DNA of 35,855 nucleotides from Prorocentrum cordatum (taxonomy: Eukaryota > Sar > Dinophyceae > Prorocentrales > Prorocentraceae): contig CAUYUJ010005036.1 of the NCBI GenBank assembly GCA_963575745.1, forward strand, positions 474,465 through 510,319, read 5' to 3'. Numbering within the stretch: position 1 is the stretch's first letter; each line of letters starts with the position of its first letter. Shown piece by piece: positions 19,290 to 28,089 of this stretch. Under the pieces are notes generated by a model. The model was given only the letters and a program-made list of their open reading frames with translations, was not told the DNA's origin and made no database searches. Both the position numbers and the translations under genes were made by a program.

Positions 19290-19576
19290 CCGACTTTCAG
19301 CACCATGGGCATACGCCATCCGTCTGGCACCCAGCGTCTTTGAATCGCTGTCCCGTCCAGACCGTGCCGCAAGCTGGTGCCTCTAGTGCTCCAACCTCTT
19401 GAACTCTGTCGGATTTTCGCAGTTTCTGCTGGGTCTTCTTGAGCATAGTAGCGCCCATGCCATGCTGCATGCCCGGGCCGCGGTAAATGTCCTTCGCTGT
19501 CTTCCAGAGCTGGGCCCCCATGTCCGCGGCGATGGCCCCCATGATCTCCCTCAAGTTCCCCAATCAGCGCTTGCAC
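19290..19576 (-). pseudogene. LINE 1: Cys-rich segment between RT and RNase H
   Basis: The minus-strand frame starting near 19563 reads a helical segment (LKKTQQKLRKSD), then WTGQRFKDAGC and DGVCPWC. The R-x-x-D-A-G followed by C-x-x-C arrangement is what the post-RT region of this LINE group shows just before RNase H. The frame closes at 19297, so a frameshift separates it from the RNase H frame. Confidence 0.5.
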
Positions 19577-19740
19577 TGAAGGAGTCCTCGCGGAAAGTGA
19601 AAGATTTGGCGAACGTGCCCCGCCGAGTTTGGTCGCGCGCTGGGTTCCCGGGTTCCCGGTTCCGGTTTCCCAGTTTCCCGGATATATGTTCTGGGCCAGT
19701 TTCGGTGGGCCGCAGGGATCCTGGGTTCCCGGCTTCCTAG

Positions 19741-19998
19741 TCGACCGCCTTATCGATCGGTCTCACCATCGACCTCATTACCCACCGCTATCGATCTCAC
19801 CATCGATACCACTCGATCCCACGATCGATCTCACAACCGATCTCATTATAGATCGCACGAGCGATCTCACGAACGATCTCATTGTTAATCTCCTTGAATC
19901 GACTTCGCTATTGGTCTCACTGAATCGACTTCACTACCGGTCTCACTATCGATTCCACGATCGATCTCACAATCGATCTCAGTATCCATACCACAAAT
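19741..19998 (+). repeat. ATCGATCTCAC minisatellite
   Basis: About twenty degenerate 12-14 base units centred on CGATCTCAC, with variants such as CGAACGATCTCATTG and CACCATCGATACCACTCGAT. ATCGAT makes the unit partly palindromic. It is preceded at 19637-19740 by a short GGTTCCCGG-based repeat. Both sit inside LINE 1 and split its post-RT region. Confidence 0.85.
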
Positions 19999-20239
19999 TT
20001 TCAAATAACCCACTGAATGGGGTTATTCTCTTGTGAAATCTAAGTCACTGTTAACAAAGATATTATATCCGCTGCGCCTTGGGTCTTCCCATTCGTCGGG
20101 TTGCTTTGGCGCCCGACCTATCTGTTGCAGCGAAAGCATCAAGGCAGCCATAGATTATGATACAGATTTCCATCGTCCTCGTGTGCGCATTTACCCAAGT
20201 CGAAGCAAGTTTTCGTGCCACCCTTGTCTTAGTCGGTCA

Positions 20240-21541
20240 TGCGCTGGTACTTGTTCTGCCACATCTGAATAGTTGATCGAATCTGTCTTCGTAAGCATGC
20301 CGTCGCTAGCTCGTTGCAGCCGTAGAAGATCACGTTGATTGTCGAGGTGCATCGGCCTCCTGCTGTGAATCCTGCCATGTCTGCAGCTTTGGCTCTAGCG
20401 TCTCGCACAGCACATGGGCCAAGCCCTGTGACGGGCCAAACGTAAATCTGCTTGGCCCGCAGGTTGGCGTTGAAAAGCACGGCCAGTATCCGCCTTCAGC
20501 GTCCTTTCTCTTTGCTGAAGACGTTGGCCCTCCTAGCCCTTGCTTTGGCCTTGTTGGTTCTGCTCGCCCGCGTCGTTGTTGCCCGCGTGCGCCCAAGCGC
20601 TGCGTCAATGCCCAGGTCCGTCTCGTACTTCGGGGTCTTGCTGCTCATGCCTTCAAGCTTCAACCTGCTTGATGATGCGCTCCTTGGTCTTCTCGCAAGT
20701 GGTGATTCGTGCCGGCTTTCTTGCGACGACACTAGCTTGAAGTCCAGGCGCGCTTGGACCAGCGTGTCGACTGCAAGAGGTAGTTGCGCTTGAGTTTATT
20801 ATGGTCGCCCTTTTCTACCCTCGTGTGGATGTCGTTTACGCATTCTCCTGTTATGGCCCATGGATCTGCATTGTGCGTGATGCCCAGGATGGTGTATATC
20901 TTGGCTCGCGCTGCATGGTTAGCTGCCGCGCGCATCCTGGCACTATCAAATTCCATGGGCATCCAGCATGGTCTTGGCACGCACTGACCACTCTTGGCGA
21001 GAGTTACATCAGCATGCACATGTAGAGGTTAACCTTGGGGTACACCAGCTGCATGGCTCGCCTGATCCATATGCTGAGGTCGACGCTGTCGTCGAACTTT
21101 TTAGATCCAAGTACAACGTCCCATAGAGCGAAGACTTGCGCTTGGCGCTGGTATCATCTAGCGCCATCGATCGATACTATGGCTGCCCTGAACGCTGAAG
21201 ACCCATGGAGAGCTGCATCCCAATACCCAGCCTTTTCTGCACACCGGCTCTGCATGTTGGCTTTCGCCATTTTACCCCATAGCCTTACGGCGATATTCCA
21301 CGACATCAGGTTGCTTCTCTGAATGCTCCCGTCTCTTCTCTGGTGATGGGGTCCACCGCCATGTCTGGTAGATCTCGATGTTCATGTTTGTTGACGTATA
21401 TCTGAGCCCCGCGCATGTTGCCTGATAGGGCTTTGCGCGTCCAATGTGCAACTTATTCTCGTACTTGCTTCCATAGCTGCCTTGTATGCAATTCTGCTCG
21501 AAATCGTATGGCATCTTGGGTTTCACTCCACTATTGGACAT
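20240..21541 (-). pseudogene. LINE 1: reverse transcriptase remnant
   Basis: Translating the minus strand in shifting frames gives RT-like segments in order. At about 21325-21200 comes LMSWNIAVRLWGKMAKAN with ALHGSSAFRAA, resembling the conserved R-x-W...W...A segment. At about 21150-21040 comes ALWDVVLGSKKFDDSVDL, the first catalytic block (D...KxFDS), after an in-frame TGA. At about 20990-20930 comes NLIVPGCAR, the conserved GC/AG block. The second catalytic Asp pair is not readable. The frame at 20496-20240 (LFNANLRAKQIYVWPVTGLG, then ACLRRQIRSTIQMW) matches the post-RT helical region ending in I-x-x-W. Function is lost. Confidence 0.55.
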
Positions 21542-21597
21542 TCTCCACTAACGCCTCTGGGTCCAAGTCATGTCGGGGGTACCTGATGCGCCTGGCC

Positions 21598-21805
21598 ACG
21601 AGGAGAAGGAGGAGGAGATGGGGGAAGGAGGGAGGAGGGAAGGAGGAATGAGGACGGAGGAGTGAGGAGGAGGCGGGAGGGAAGAGGAGGGAGGAGGCAG
21701 GCGGGGGCAAGGGGCAGAAGAGAAGGAGGCGATGCCGAGGATGGCGAGTGAGGAGGCTGAGGAGGGGGACGAAGGGAGGGGGAAGAGCAAGGCGAGGATG
21801 AGGAG
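21598..21805 (+). repeat. GGA-rich purine tract at LINE 1 5' border
   Basis: Irregular GGAGGA/GGGAGG purine sequence that begins where LINE 1 similarity ends. Confidence 0.9.
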
Positions 21806-22104
21806 ACCCCTGTGATAAAGAGAGAGATAGAGAGAGAACAAAAAGAGGAAGCCATGAGACTAACACACAGCGCGGCGGCACAGCCCCGACGGGGCTGAGG
21901 CCGGGCACGAGGCGGGCAACGCTGCCCCCGTGCGGCGGCACGACGACAGGAGCTGCTCCGTGGTGGCCCGACCCTCGGGAGGCAACACCGGGTATCGAGG
22001 GTCCGAGCTCGTCGCTCCCTCCGCTGGGTCTTTGGAGGCCTCCGGGTACCTCTGCAGGCTGCCAGGGGATCTCTGCGGCGACCTCAGGGGGCCTCTGGGA
22101 ACCT

Positions 22105-22214
22105 CCTGGGGAGGAGGAGGAGGAGGAGGAGGAGCAGGAGGAGGAGGAGCAGGAGCAGGAGGAGGAGGAGGAAAAGGAGGAAGAGGAGGAAGGGTACAGG
22201 AAGAAGAGGAGGGT
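22105..22214 (+). repeat. (GGA)n tract
   Basis: GGA triplets with GCA interruptions. The 300 bases before it (21806-22104) are GC-rich with no gene seen. Confidence 0.9.
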
Positions 22215-22331
22215 AAAACTCAAGACACTACATGAGCACGATGCTGCAATAGAAGCCCTCCCTGAAAGCTCCCCTCCACAGCTCCCTGCAAGAAGCTGTT
22301 TTGATTGCGGGAAGTGGCCCATTAGAGGACA

Positions 22332-22546
22332 ACCGTCTGAGAATCCTCAACCATACCAAAGCAATATTCCTGGGACTTCAACGCCGCGAATCATCGTGAC
22401 TGTTGCGTCCTGACAGCCCTGAGTCGTGCCAGAACACCGTCCCTGGGATTTCAACCACGCGAATCAACGTGAGTGTTTCGTCTTGACAGTCCTAGATCGC
22501 GCCTGAACACCATTCCTGAGACTTCAACCACACGAGTCCTTGCTAC
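22332..22546 (+). repeat. 73-bp satellite, locus 1
   Basis: GACTTCAAC-type anchors lie at 22374, 22447 (GATTTCAAC) and 22520, an exact 73-base period. Each unit continues with GCGAATCA, CGTGA(C/G)TGTT, TTGACAG or CTGACAG, CGTGCCAGAACACC and CCTGGGA. A decayed partial unit precedes the first. The same family recurs at 26905-27062, also just ahead of the 84-bp satellite. Confidence 0.85.
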
Positions 22547-22567
22547 TGCCGCAAACGTTAACGACAA

Positions 22568-22839
22568 ATGTCGGCGGCGATGGGGCGAGAGCTACATTTT
22601 GAAGAAGGCACGCCCTCCATTTTGAAACTGCTGCAAGCTTTTAAATCGACTGTGCGCCGCGCTACGACGAGAGCCACACTTGGAAAAATGAACCGCCCTC
22701 GATCCTTCAAAATACGGCAAGCTCTTAAAACTAACGTGCGCAGCGCTAGAGCAATAGCAACATATTGAGAACGGCCTTCCTCCATCCTTGATGATGCTGC
22801 TGCAAACTAGTAAGACACATGCGCGCGGCGCCAAGGTTA
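22568..22839 (+). repeat. 84-bp satellite, locus 1
   Basis: GTGCGC anchors lie at 22652 and 22736, with decayed anchors near 22568 and 22820, an 84-base period. The unit is GTGCGCCGCGCTA, then CGAGAGCCACA, then a CCGCCCTC block and a CTTTTAAAAC(T/G)A end. Because 84 is 28 codons, an open frame is kept across units. The array meets inverted-repeat element B at 22840. Confidence 0.85.
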
Positions 22840-22966
22840 GGTCGGGCATGTCCCCCTACAGGCGGATTCTGGGCGCAAAAGTAAAGACAGTCAAGAAGAA
22901 CAGAAATAGTCAAACGATGGTAGAAGAATGTTTGAAGATTCTCCTGTAGAGAGACACGCCCGATTT
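22840..22966. mobile_element. inverted-repeat element family B, copy 2
   Basis: The left end GGTCGGGCATGTCCCCCTAC (then AGGCGGATTCT) pairs with the right end CTCCTGTAGAGAGACACGCC followed by CGA, about 22 of 31 bases. It shares both ends with 2564-2716 but has a different, shorter interior. TTA precedes the left end; the right flank is TTT, so a target duplication is unclear here. The following 22967-23270 contains C- and G-runs and no gene. Confidence 0.75.
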
Positions 22967-23270
22967 CACGCGAATGCGGTAACCGCATTTTGAAAAGGAC
23001 CCCCCGCCCTCCGTCCGTGAAAATCGGGCTGGGCGAAAGGGGGGGATAGCAAACGGGGGTGAGAACCAGCTCACGTAGCTGATTTTCCCGGCGCCTCCCG
23101 GCGCCGGAGGCGGCCATGTATCGAGGAATGGGCCCTTCGGTGGGGCCGAAACGAGCTATATGCAGCAAATTTCGTGACCCCCCCTTTCCCTATCCCCCCC
23201 TGCCGCCCTCCGTCCGTGAGAATGCTGCAACTTGCACGCTGCAGCATCACCACGGTGCGGAGACCTCCAG

Positions 23271-23520
23271 GGGGAGGAGGGGGAGGAGGAGCAGGGAGGG
23301 GGAGGAGGAGGGAGGGAGGGGGGAGGAAGGGGAGGAGGAGCACGAGGGGGAGGGGAGGAGGGGGGGGGGGGGAGGAGCAGGAGGGGAGGAGGAGGGGGGA
23401 GGAGGAGAGGAGGAGGAGGAGGAGGGAGGAGGGGGAGGAGGGGAGGAGGGGAGGAGGAGCAGGGAGGGTGAGGAGGAGGGAGGAGGGGGGAGGAGGGGGA
23501 GGAGGAGGGAGGAGGGAATG
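23271..23520 (+). repeat. (GGA)n / G-rich purine tract
   Basis: GGA and GGGGA units with few breaks. Its complement, a (CTC)n tract, occurs at 24148-24434. Confidence 0.95.
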
Positions 23521-24147
23521 TGGTGGGCGGTGGAGGAGGGAGGATGTAGGGGACCCGAAGAACGAACGCCGGACCCCGGCCACGATCAGAAAGAGCGGCT
23601 CTCTGCCGGTGCGCCTGGGCTGCTCGGGGGGCTCGAGCTGGGGCCTTCTGGGCCGCGGCGTGGCCCCCGGCCCCTCGAAGGAGAGGCGAGCATCGTTGGA
23701 CCGATCCCCAACCCCAGCGGCGTGGCCTGGGCCCCACTGGCCGATGTACCCCCCTGGATGGGGCTATGGGTCGTTCCCGTCGGACTTCGAGGGGTGCATC
23801 CCCGACTGGAGTGGCAATGTGGTGGGGGTCTCGAAGGGGATGGGGATGGGGATGGGGATGGGGATCGATGAAACGATACCGAGGAAAGGGGCCACCATGG
23901 AACGATCGAAGAGAACACAGCAGAAGCAGAAACGCTCGGAGGCCCGCGCGAGTCTCTTGGGTCTGGGCAGAGCGCCCCGCCCCCCCCCCCCCCCCCGGCG
24001 CACCCAGAGGGGGTCCAGCGCAGAGCGCGGATCCAGCAAACCCGCGCGGTCCTTCAGCATGTTCTGCCTGTGTCGCGCTTCCCCTCGGACAGATTCTCCA
24101 CCACCGCTCTGCCATATGTAGGACGGGGGAGACAGGAAGACGAGGAG
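23521..24147. other. unique segment between facing purine and pyrimidine tracts
   Basis: A plus-strand frame (open from 23174 through the purine tract to 24121) becomes non-repetitive here, with PHWPMYPPGWGYG and FPSDFEGCIPDW, an aromatic/proline-rich stretch that could be an exon fragment. It then runs through GMGMGMGMG encoded by a (GGGGAT)n run at 23836-23868. Minus-strand frames are also open. No family is recognised and neither strand is clearly coding. Confidence 0.3.
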
Positions 24148-24434
24148 GCCCTCCTCCTCCTCTCTCCTCCTCCTCCTCCTCCTCCTCCCCTCCTCCTCCT
24201 CCTCCTCCTCCTCCTCCTCCTCCTCCTCCTCCTCCTTCCTCCTCCTCCTCCTCCTCCTCCATCCTCCTCCTTCCTCCTCCTCCTCCTCCTCCTCCTCTCC
24301 TCCTCCCTCCTCCCCTCCTCCTCCTCCTCCTCCTCCTCCCTCCGCCTCCTCCTCCTTCCTCCTCCTCCTCTCCTCCTCTCCTCCTCCTCCTCCTCCTCCT
24401 CCTCCTCCTCCTTCTCCTCCTCCTCCTCCTCCCT
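24148..24434 (+). repeat. (CTC)n microsatellite
   Basis: Nearly 290 bases of CTC/CCT triplets. It ends CTCCCTGTCCTACCTGTGGT, a border motif that resembles the (CTC)n borders at 33386 and 33940. Confidence 0.95.
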
Positions 24435-24473
24435 GTCCTACCTGTGGTAGTGGCGGTGGGCCCTGGCTGCGAG

Positions 24474-24707
24474 CTAGTCGGCTCCGCTGGACTCGAAAAC
24501 GGGTCGTATGCAGAGCGGGCAGGTGTGGCGGTCGTTCTGCGACAGCCAGCGCGCGGCGCAGATGTCCGCCGCGGTGCCCCCCTCGGCACCCGGAGGCGTG
24601 GCAGAGGGCCTGCCGCTTGCCTGGCATGGGCTCCTACAGATGTTCGCGGGCCGCCCCTCGGAGGGACAACTAAGAAAATGCATAGATATAGCTGTGAAAA
24701 AACACAC
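24474..24707 (-). pseudogene. RING-finger-like C-terminal half
   Basis: The minus-strand frame (first ATG at 24683) contains, at residues 48-69 counted from 24707, ADICAARWLSQNDRHTCPLC followed by IRPVF. This matches the second half of a RING finger: C-x-x-x-(R)WL, then CP-x-C and a hydrophobic tail. RING fingers bind two zinc ions and act as ubiquitin E3 ligases. The first half is not in the same frame: LCHASGC lies just upstream in the next frame, so a one-base slip at the G-run near 24585 could join them. The frame ends before the (CTC)n tract. It could be an exon or a decayed gene. The following 24708-24815 is AT-rich GTATGT-type DNA with no gene. Confidence 0.4.
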
Positions 24708-24815
24708 ATGTATCTATGTATGTGTAGGTATATGTACAAGTGAAGATCTAAGCAAATACGTACATAGCATGTACGTGTACATGTAGGAAAGAGCGTGTTC
24801 TACCGCTGCTGGCGG

Positions 24816-24970
24816 AAAACCGGGGGGGCCACTACCGATTCGAACCCCTCCCCCCCCAGTCTATCATGAAAAGGGGGCGCCACTACCGGTTCGACCCCCC
24901 CCCCTCCAGAAAACCCGGGGGGTCACTACCGGTTCGAATCCCCCCCCTCGAAAACCGGGGGGGGGGGGGG
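24816..24970 (+). repeat. TTCGAA-unit array, left arm (3 units)
   Basis: Units of 43-51 bases read AAAACCGGGGGGG, TCACTACCGGTTCGAA, CCCCCCC and CTCG. TTCGA(A/C) anchors lie at 24839, 24890 and 24933; a fourth unit is started at 24950 and lost in a G-run. G-run and C-run pair, so each unit can form a hairpin with the TTCGAA in the loop. The right arm at 25475-25800 carries the same unit inverted. Confidence 0.9.
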
Positions 24971-25440
24971 CGGACAGTGGTGGGGACGGTGGTGGTGGGG
25001 ACAGTGGCGAGGGGACAGCGGGACAGTGGTGGGGACAGTGGCGTGGGGACAGTGGGAACGTGGTGGAAACAGTGGGACAGTGGAGGGTACAGTGGTGGTG
25101 GGGACAGTGGTGAAGGCGGTGGCGAGGACGGCGGTGGGACAATGGGACAGAGGTACAGCGGGGACAGTGGGGACAGTGTTGGGAACAGTGGGACAGCTCA
25201 GTGGGACAGCGTAGGAGACAGTGAGACAGTGGGGACAGTGGGGACAGTCGGGCAGTGGTTGGGGCCGTGGAGAAAGTGGGGAGAGCGGAGCGGTGGTGGG
25301 GACAGTGGTGGGGACAGTGGGGACAGTGCGACAGTGGTGGGGGCACTGGTGGGGGCAGTAGGGAAAGTGGTGGAACCAGCGGGGACAGTGGTGGTGAGGT
25401 CAGTGGTGCTGGGAACAGCAGGAGGGGATGTGGTGCGGAC
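24971..25440 (+). repeat. GGGACAGTGG minisatellite core
   Basis: About 470 bases of 9-15 base units, GTGGGGACA, GTGGGACA and GTGGTGGGGACA, strongly G-biased. Stops are rare on either strand, so the long Val/Gly/Ser- and Pro/Thr/His-rich frames are artefacts. It lies exactly between the two inverted TTCGAA arrays. Confidence 0.95.
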
Positions 25441-25474
25441 GGTGGTATGGACCGGGAGTCGTTTGCTGGCGGCG

Positions 25475-25800
25475 AGGGGGGGGGGAGGGGTTCGAACTGG
25501 TAGTGGCCCCCCCCGGCTTTCGAGGTGGAGGGGGGGAGGGTTCAAACCGGTACTGTTTCCCCCTGCTTTCGAGGGGGAGGGGGGGGGTTCGAACCGGTAG
25601 TGACCCCCCCGGTTTTCGAGGGGGGGGTTCGAACCAGTAATGACCCCCCCATTTTCTGGAGGGGGGGGGGTCGAACCGGTAGTGACCTTCCTCTGGTTTG
25701 CTGGGGGGGGTTCGAACTGGTAGTGACCCCCCCCCGTTTTGCCAGGGGGGGGGAGGGGGGGGTTCGAACCTGTAGTGACCCCCCCGGTTTTCTGGAGGAA
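25475..25800 (+). repeat. TTCGAA-unit array, right arm (7 units, inverted)
   Basis: Units of 40-52 bases read CGAGGGGGGG, TTCGAACCGGTAGTGA, CCCCCCC and GGTTTT, the reverse complement of the left-arm unit. Anchors lie at 25491, 25541 (TTCAAA), 25588, 25628, 25670 (GTCGAA), 25711 and 25763. The conserved core is AACCGGTAGTGACC; the G/C-run lengths vary most. Confidence 0.9.
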
Positions 25801-25807
25801 AATCGAG

Positions 25808-25966
25808 TGGTGGCAATTGGCGCCATAATGTGAAGGTGAAGAGGTGTAAAGGTGTGGAGGTACGTTGGGCCCCTCCCTGCAGCCGCCTTCGTTGGCCGAG
25901 GGGCTGCAGGGAGGTCCTCGGCCCCTTCCGGTGGCAATTGGCGTCATCATGAAAAGGTGTGGGTGG
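25808..25966. repeat. hairpin flanked by direct repeats
   Basis: A direct repeat GTGGCAATTGGCG(C/T)CAT(A/C)ATG followed by GAAAAGGTG or a close match occurs at 25809 and 25932. Between them is a perfect 13-bp stem, CCTCCCTGCAGCC (25872-25884) against GGCTGCAGGGAGG (25902-25914), with a 17-base loop and outer GGGCCC/GGCCCC pairing. From 25967 to 26307 I see a (GC)n run at 26085-26098 and no gene. Confidence 0.75.
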
Positions 25967-26307
25967 GGAACCCACGCAGCCCCTATGATGGAAGCTGCGC
26001 GGGGTGTGAGGCCTATGATGGTCCTCACGGGTAAGGCCTAGAGACGGTCTTCACCCGGGGGGGGGGGGCGACAGGGAGGGGGGCGCGCGCGCGCGCGTCG
26101 AGGTGGTTCCAGATGACAGTCCTGGTGGTCTTGGGGGAGATACCTGAAACGGGGGACACCAAGATGGCATACAGATTCGACACCGAAACTGAATATTGCC
26201 CGCGCACTCGTTAACCCAGGGTGGGATAAGAGGCGCAAGCGCAGTAGCATGTGCACACAATCTGACGTCACTGTTCCCGACCGCCCACTCCAGGACAGCA
26301 AGAAGCG

Positions 26308-26709
<402 letters not shown>

Positions 26710-26835
26710 GGGGGGGGGGTTAGGGGAGAGGGGGGTTTTGCCGAGGGAGGGGGGGGGGGTCCAGCAGGGGGGGGGGGTTCGGAGGAGGGGGGTAACCCCG
26801 GGTTCCGGAGGAAGAGGGGAGGGGGGGGGAATTTT
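26710..26835 (+). repeat. interrupted poly-G region
   Basis: Runs of 6-11 G separated by short TTT, AGG and CCGAGG words; high G-quadruplex potential. Confidence 0.9.
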
Positions 26836-26904
26836 CCACAGTAAAGCGGCGGTGGATCACGCTCTCTCACATGTAGACACTCACATCTGGATTCGAAATC
26901 GGGA

Positions 26905-27062
26905 GGTTCGCGATTCCAACGCCACGGATCAACCTGACTGTTGCGTCTTGACGATCCTGAATCGTGCCAGAACGCAATTCCTAAGAGGACTTCAACACAG
27001 AGAATCAACATAGCTGTTGCATTCACATAATTCTGAATCCTTCCAAAACACAATTTCTGGTA
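26905..27062 (+). repeat. 73-76-bp satellite, locus 2
   Basis: Anchors GATTCCAACG (26912) and GACTTCAAC (26988) are 76 bases apart. Unit words (ATCAAC, TGACTGTTGCGTCTTGAC, CGTGCCAGAAC, AATTCCT) match the array at 22332-22546. Confidence 0.8.
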
Positions 27063-27079
27063 CGTTGGTGATGGGAATG

Positions 27080-27352
27080 CGTGAAACTCTTGAATTGCTT
27101 TAACGAGTGTGCGCCGTGCTACGGCGAGAGCCACATTTTGAAAACGGCCCGCCCTCAATCCGCGAAACTCTGGCAAATGTTTAAAACGAATGTGCGCCGC
27201 GCTAAATCGAGAGTCACATTTTGGAAACGGCCCGCCCTCAGTCCGTGGAACTCTTGCAATTGTTTTAAGCCGAAGGTGCGCCGCGCTAAGGCGAGAGCCA
27301 CATTTGGAGAAACACCCGCCCTCCATCTGCGAAACGCTTGCCCAATTTTAGG
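27080..27352 (+). repeat. 84-bp satellite, locus 2
   Basis: GTGCGCC anchors at 27109, 27192 and 27276 (periods 83 and 84). The unit reads GTGCGCCGCGCTAA, then GCGAGAGCCACATTTTGG, AAACGGCCCGCCCTCA and a GTCCGTGGAACTCTTGCAA-type end. It is better preserved than the array at 22568. An open frame spans it (27081-27407) because the unit is 28 codons; no protein function is claimed. Confidence 0.9.
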
Positions 27353-27433
27353 CTTCAGAATCATAAAAGGTGAGGAAGTATCAGGCGAAACGCCGGGACC
27401 ACCCTAAAAATTGGCCTCGGGGAAAGGAAAAGT

Positions 27434-27509
27434 AATGGAGGAGGACGATGAGGAGGAGGAGGAGGAGCAGGAAGAGGAAGAGGAGGAGGAGGAGGAGGAG
27501 GAGGAGGTG
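27434..27509 (+). repeat. (GGA)n tract
   Basis: GGA triplets with a few GCA and AGA interruptions. Confidence 0.95.
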
Positions 27510-27529
27510 ACCAGAGGAGGGCGCCGGCC

Positions 27530-27770
27530 TGGGTGGGGGGCGCAGATATGAACGCCCTCCCCGGGGCCGCAGGTGCAGCTCCCTGTGAGGCCACGCTCCG
27601 CGTGAATGGCGGGGGGGCGCCGAAGTGAACGCCATCGCTTGGGCCGCAGGCGGAGCTCCCTATAGGGCAGCGATCGGCGTGCGAGGTGCGCAACACCGAC
27701 GCCGACGTGATTGGGACCGCAGGAGGAGCACCCTGCAGGCCGCCACGATCCGCGGGAGGGGTGTGCCACA
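27530..27770 (+). repeat. 77-bp degenerate tandem repeat (3 units)
   Basis: The word (G/A)CCGCAGG recurs at 27566, 27643 and about 27716, each followed by an (A/G)GAGC(T/A)CCCT block and preceded by GTGAACGCC or a similar word. It is unrelated to the 73- and 84-bp families. The stretch 27771-28089 has purine-rich pieces and no recognised gene. Confidence 0.75.
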
Positions 27771-28089
27771 ACGGTCATGCGGACGGAAGGTAAAAGCAAA
27801 GGGAGGAGGAGGAAAGAGGAGGAGGAGGAAAGAGTTTGTAGTGTTGGGGCCAGGGGGGTGCTGTCAGAGGGCACGCAGCCAGCGGCCTCGCGCAAGCGCG
27901 ATCACGGAAGGACGGGCGCTTCTCAGGAAGGGGGGGAGGGAGGCCAAAAAGGGGTTTGAGTGCCACCGTCGGAAACACACAAAACTAAAACGAGAGCGGC
28001 CCCAGGACCAGGCCACCCCAGGCTGCATCCTCATCCTCCGACAGAGGTCGGACCTCAAAGTCCTTGAATTTGCGGTCGAAGGCGAATAA

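Larger units (their letters stand above)
17309..21605 (-). mobile_element. LINE 1, decayed non-LTR retrotransposon
   Basis: Translated minus-strand landmarks appear in the order expected for a dinoflagellate LINE: RT (21400-20500), post-RT segment (20500-20240), Cys motif (19570-19290), RNase H (18300-17980) and C-terminal Cys/His tail (17770-17380). The endonuclease is absent: similarity stops where a GGA tract begins at about 21600, so the 5' end is truncated or replaced. The middle is interrupted by an ATCGATCTCAC satellite. Many stops and frameshifts interrupt the RT half, so the element is dead. No poly-A or target duplication was identified. Confidence 0.75.

Noticed and set aside
24920-24950. 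tRNA gene suggested by GGTTCGAATCC
   Set aside because: No acceptor stem, anticodon arm or box A is present; the motif sits in a tandem array of G-run/C-run units.
24866-26028. Frames of 160-276 codons through the GGGACAGTGG and TTCGAA arrays
   Set aside because: The content is entirely repeat-derived and open on both strands because the units lack stops.
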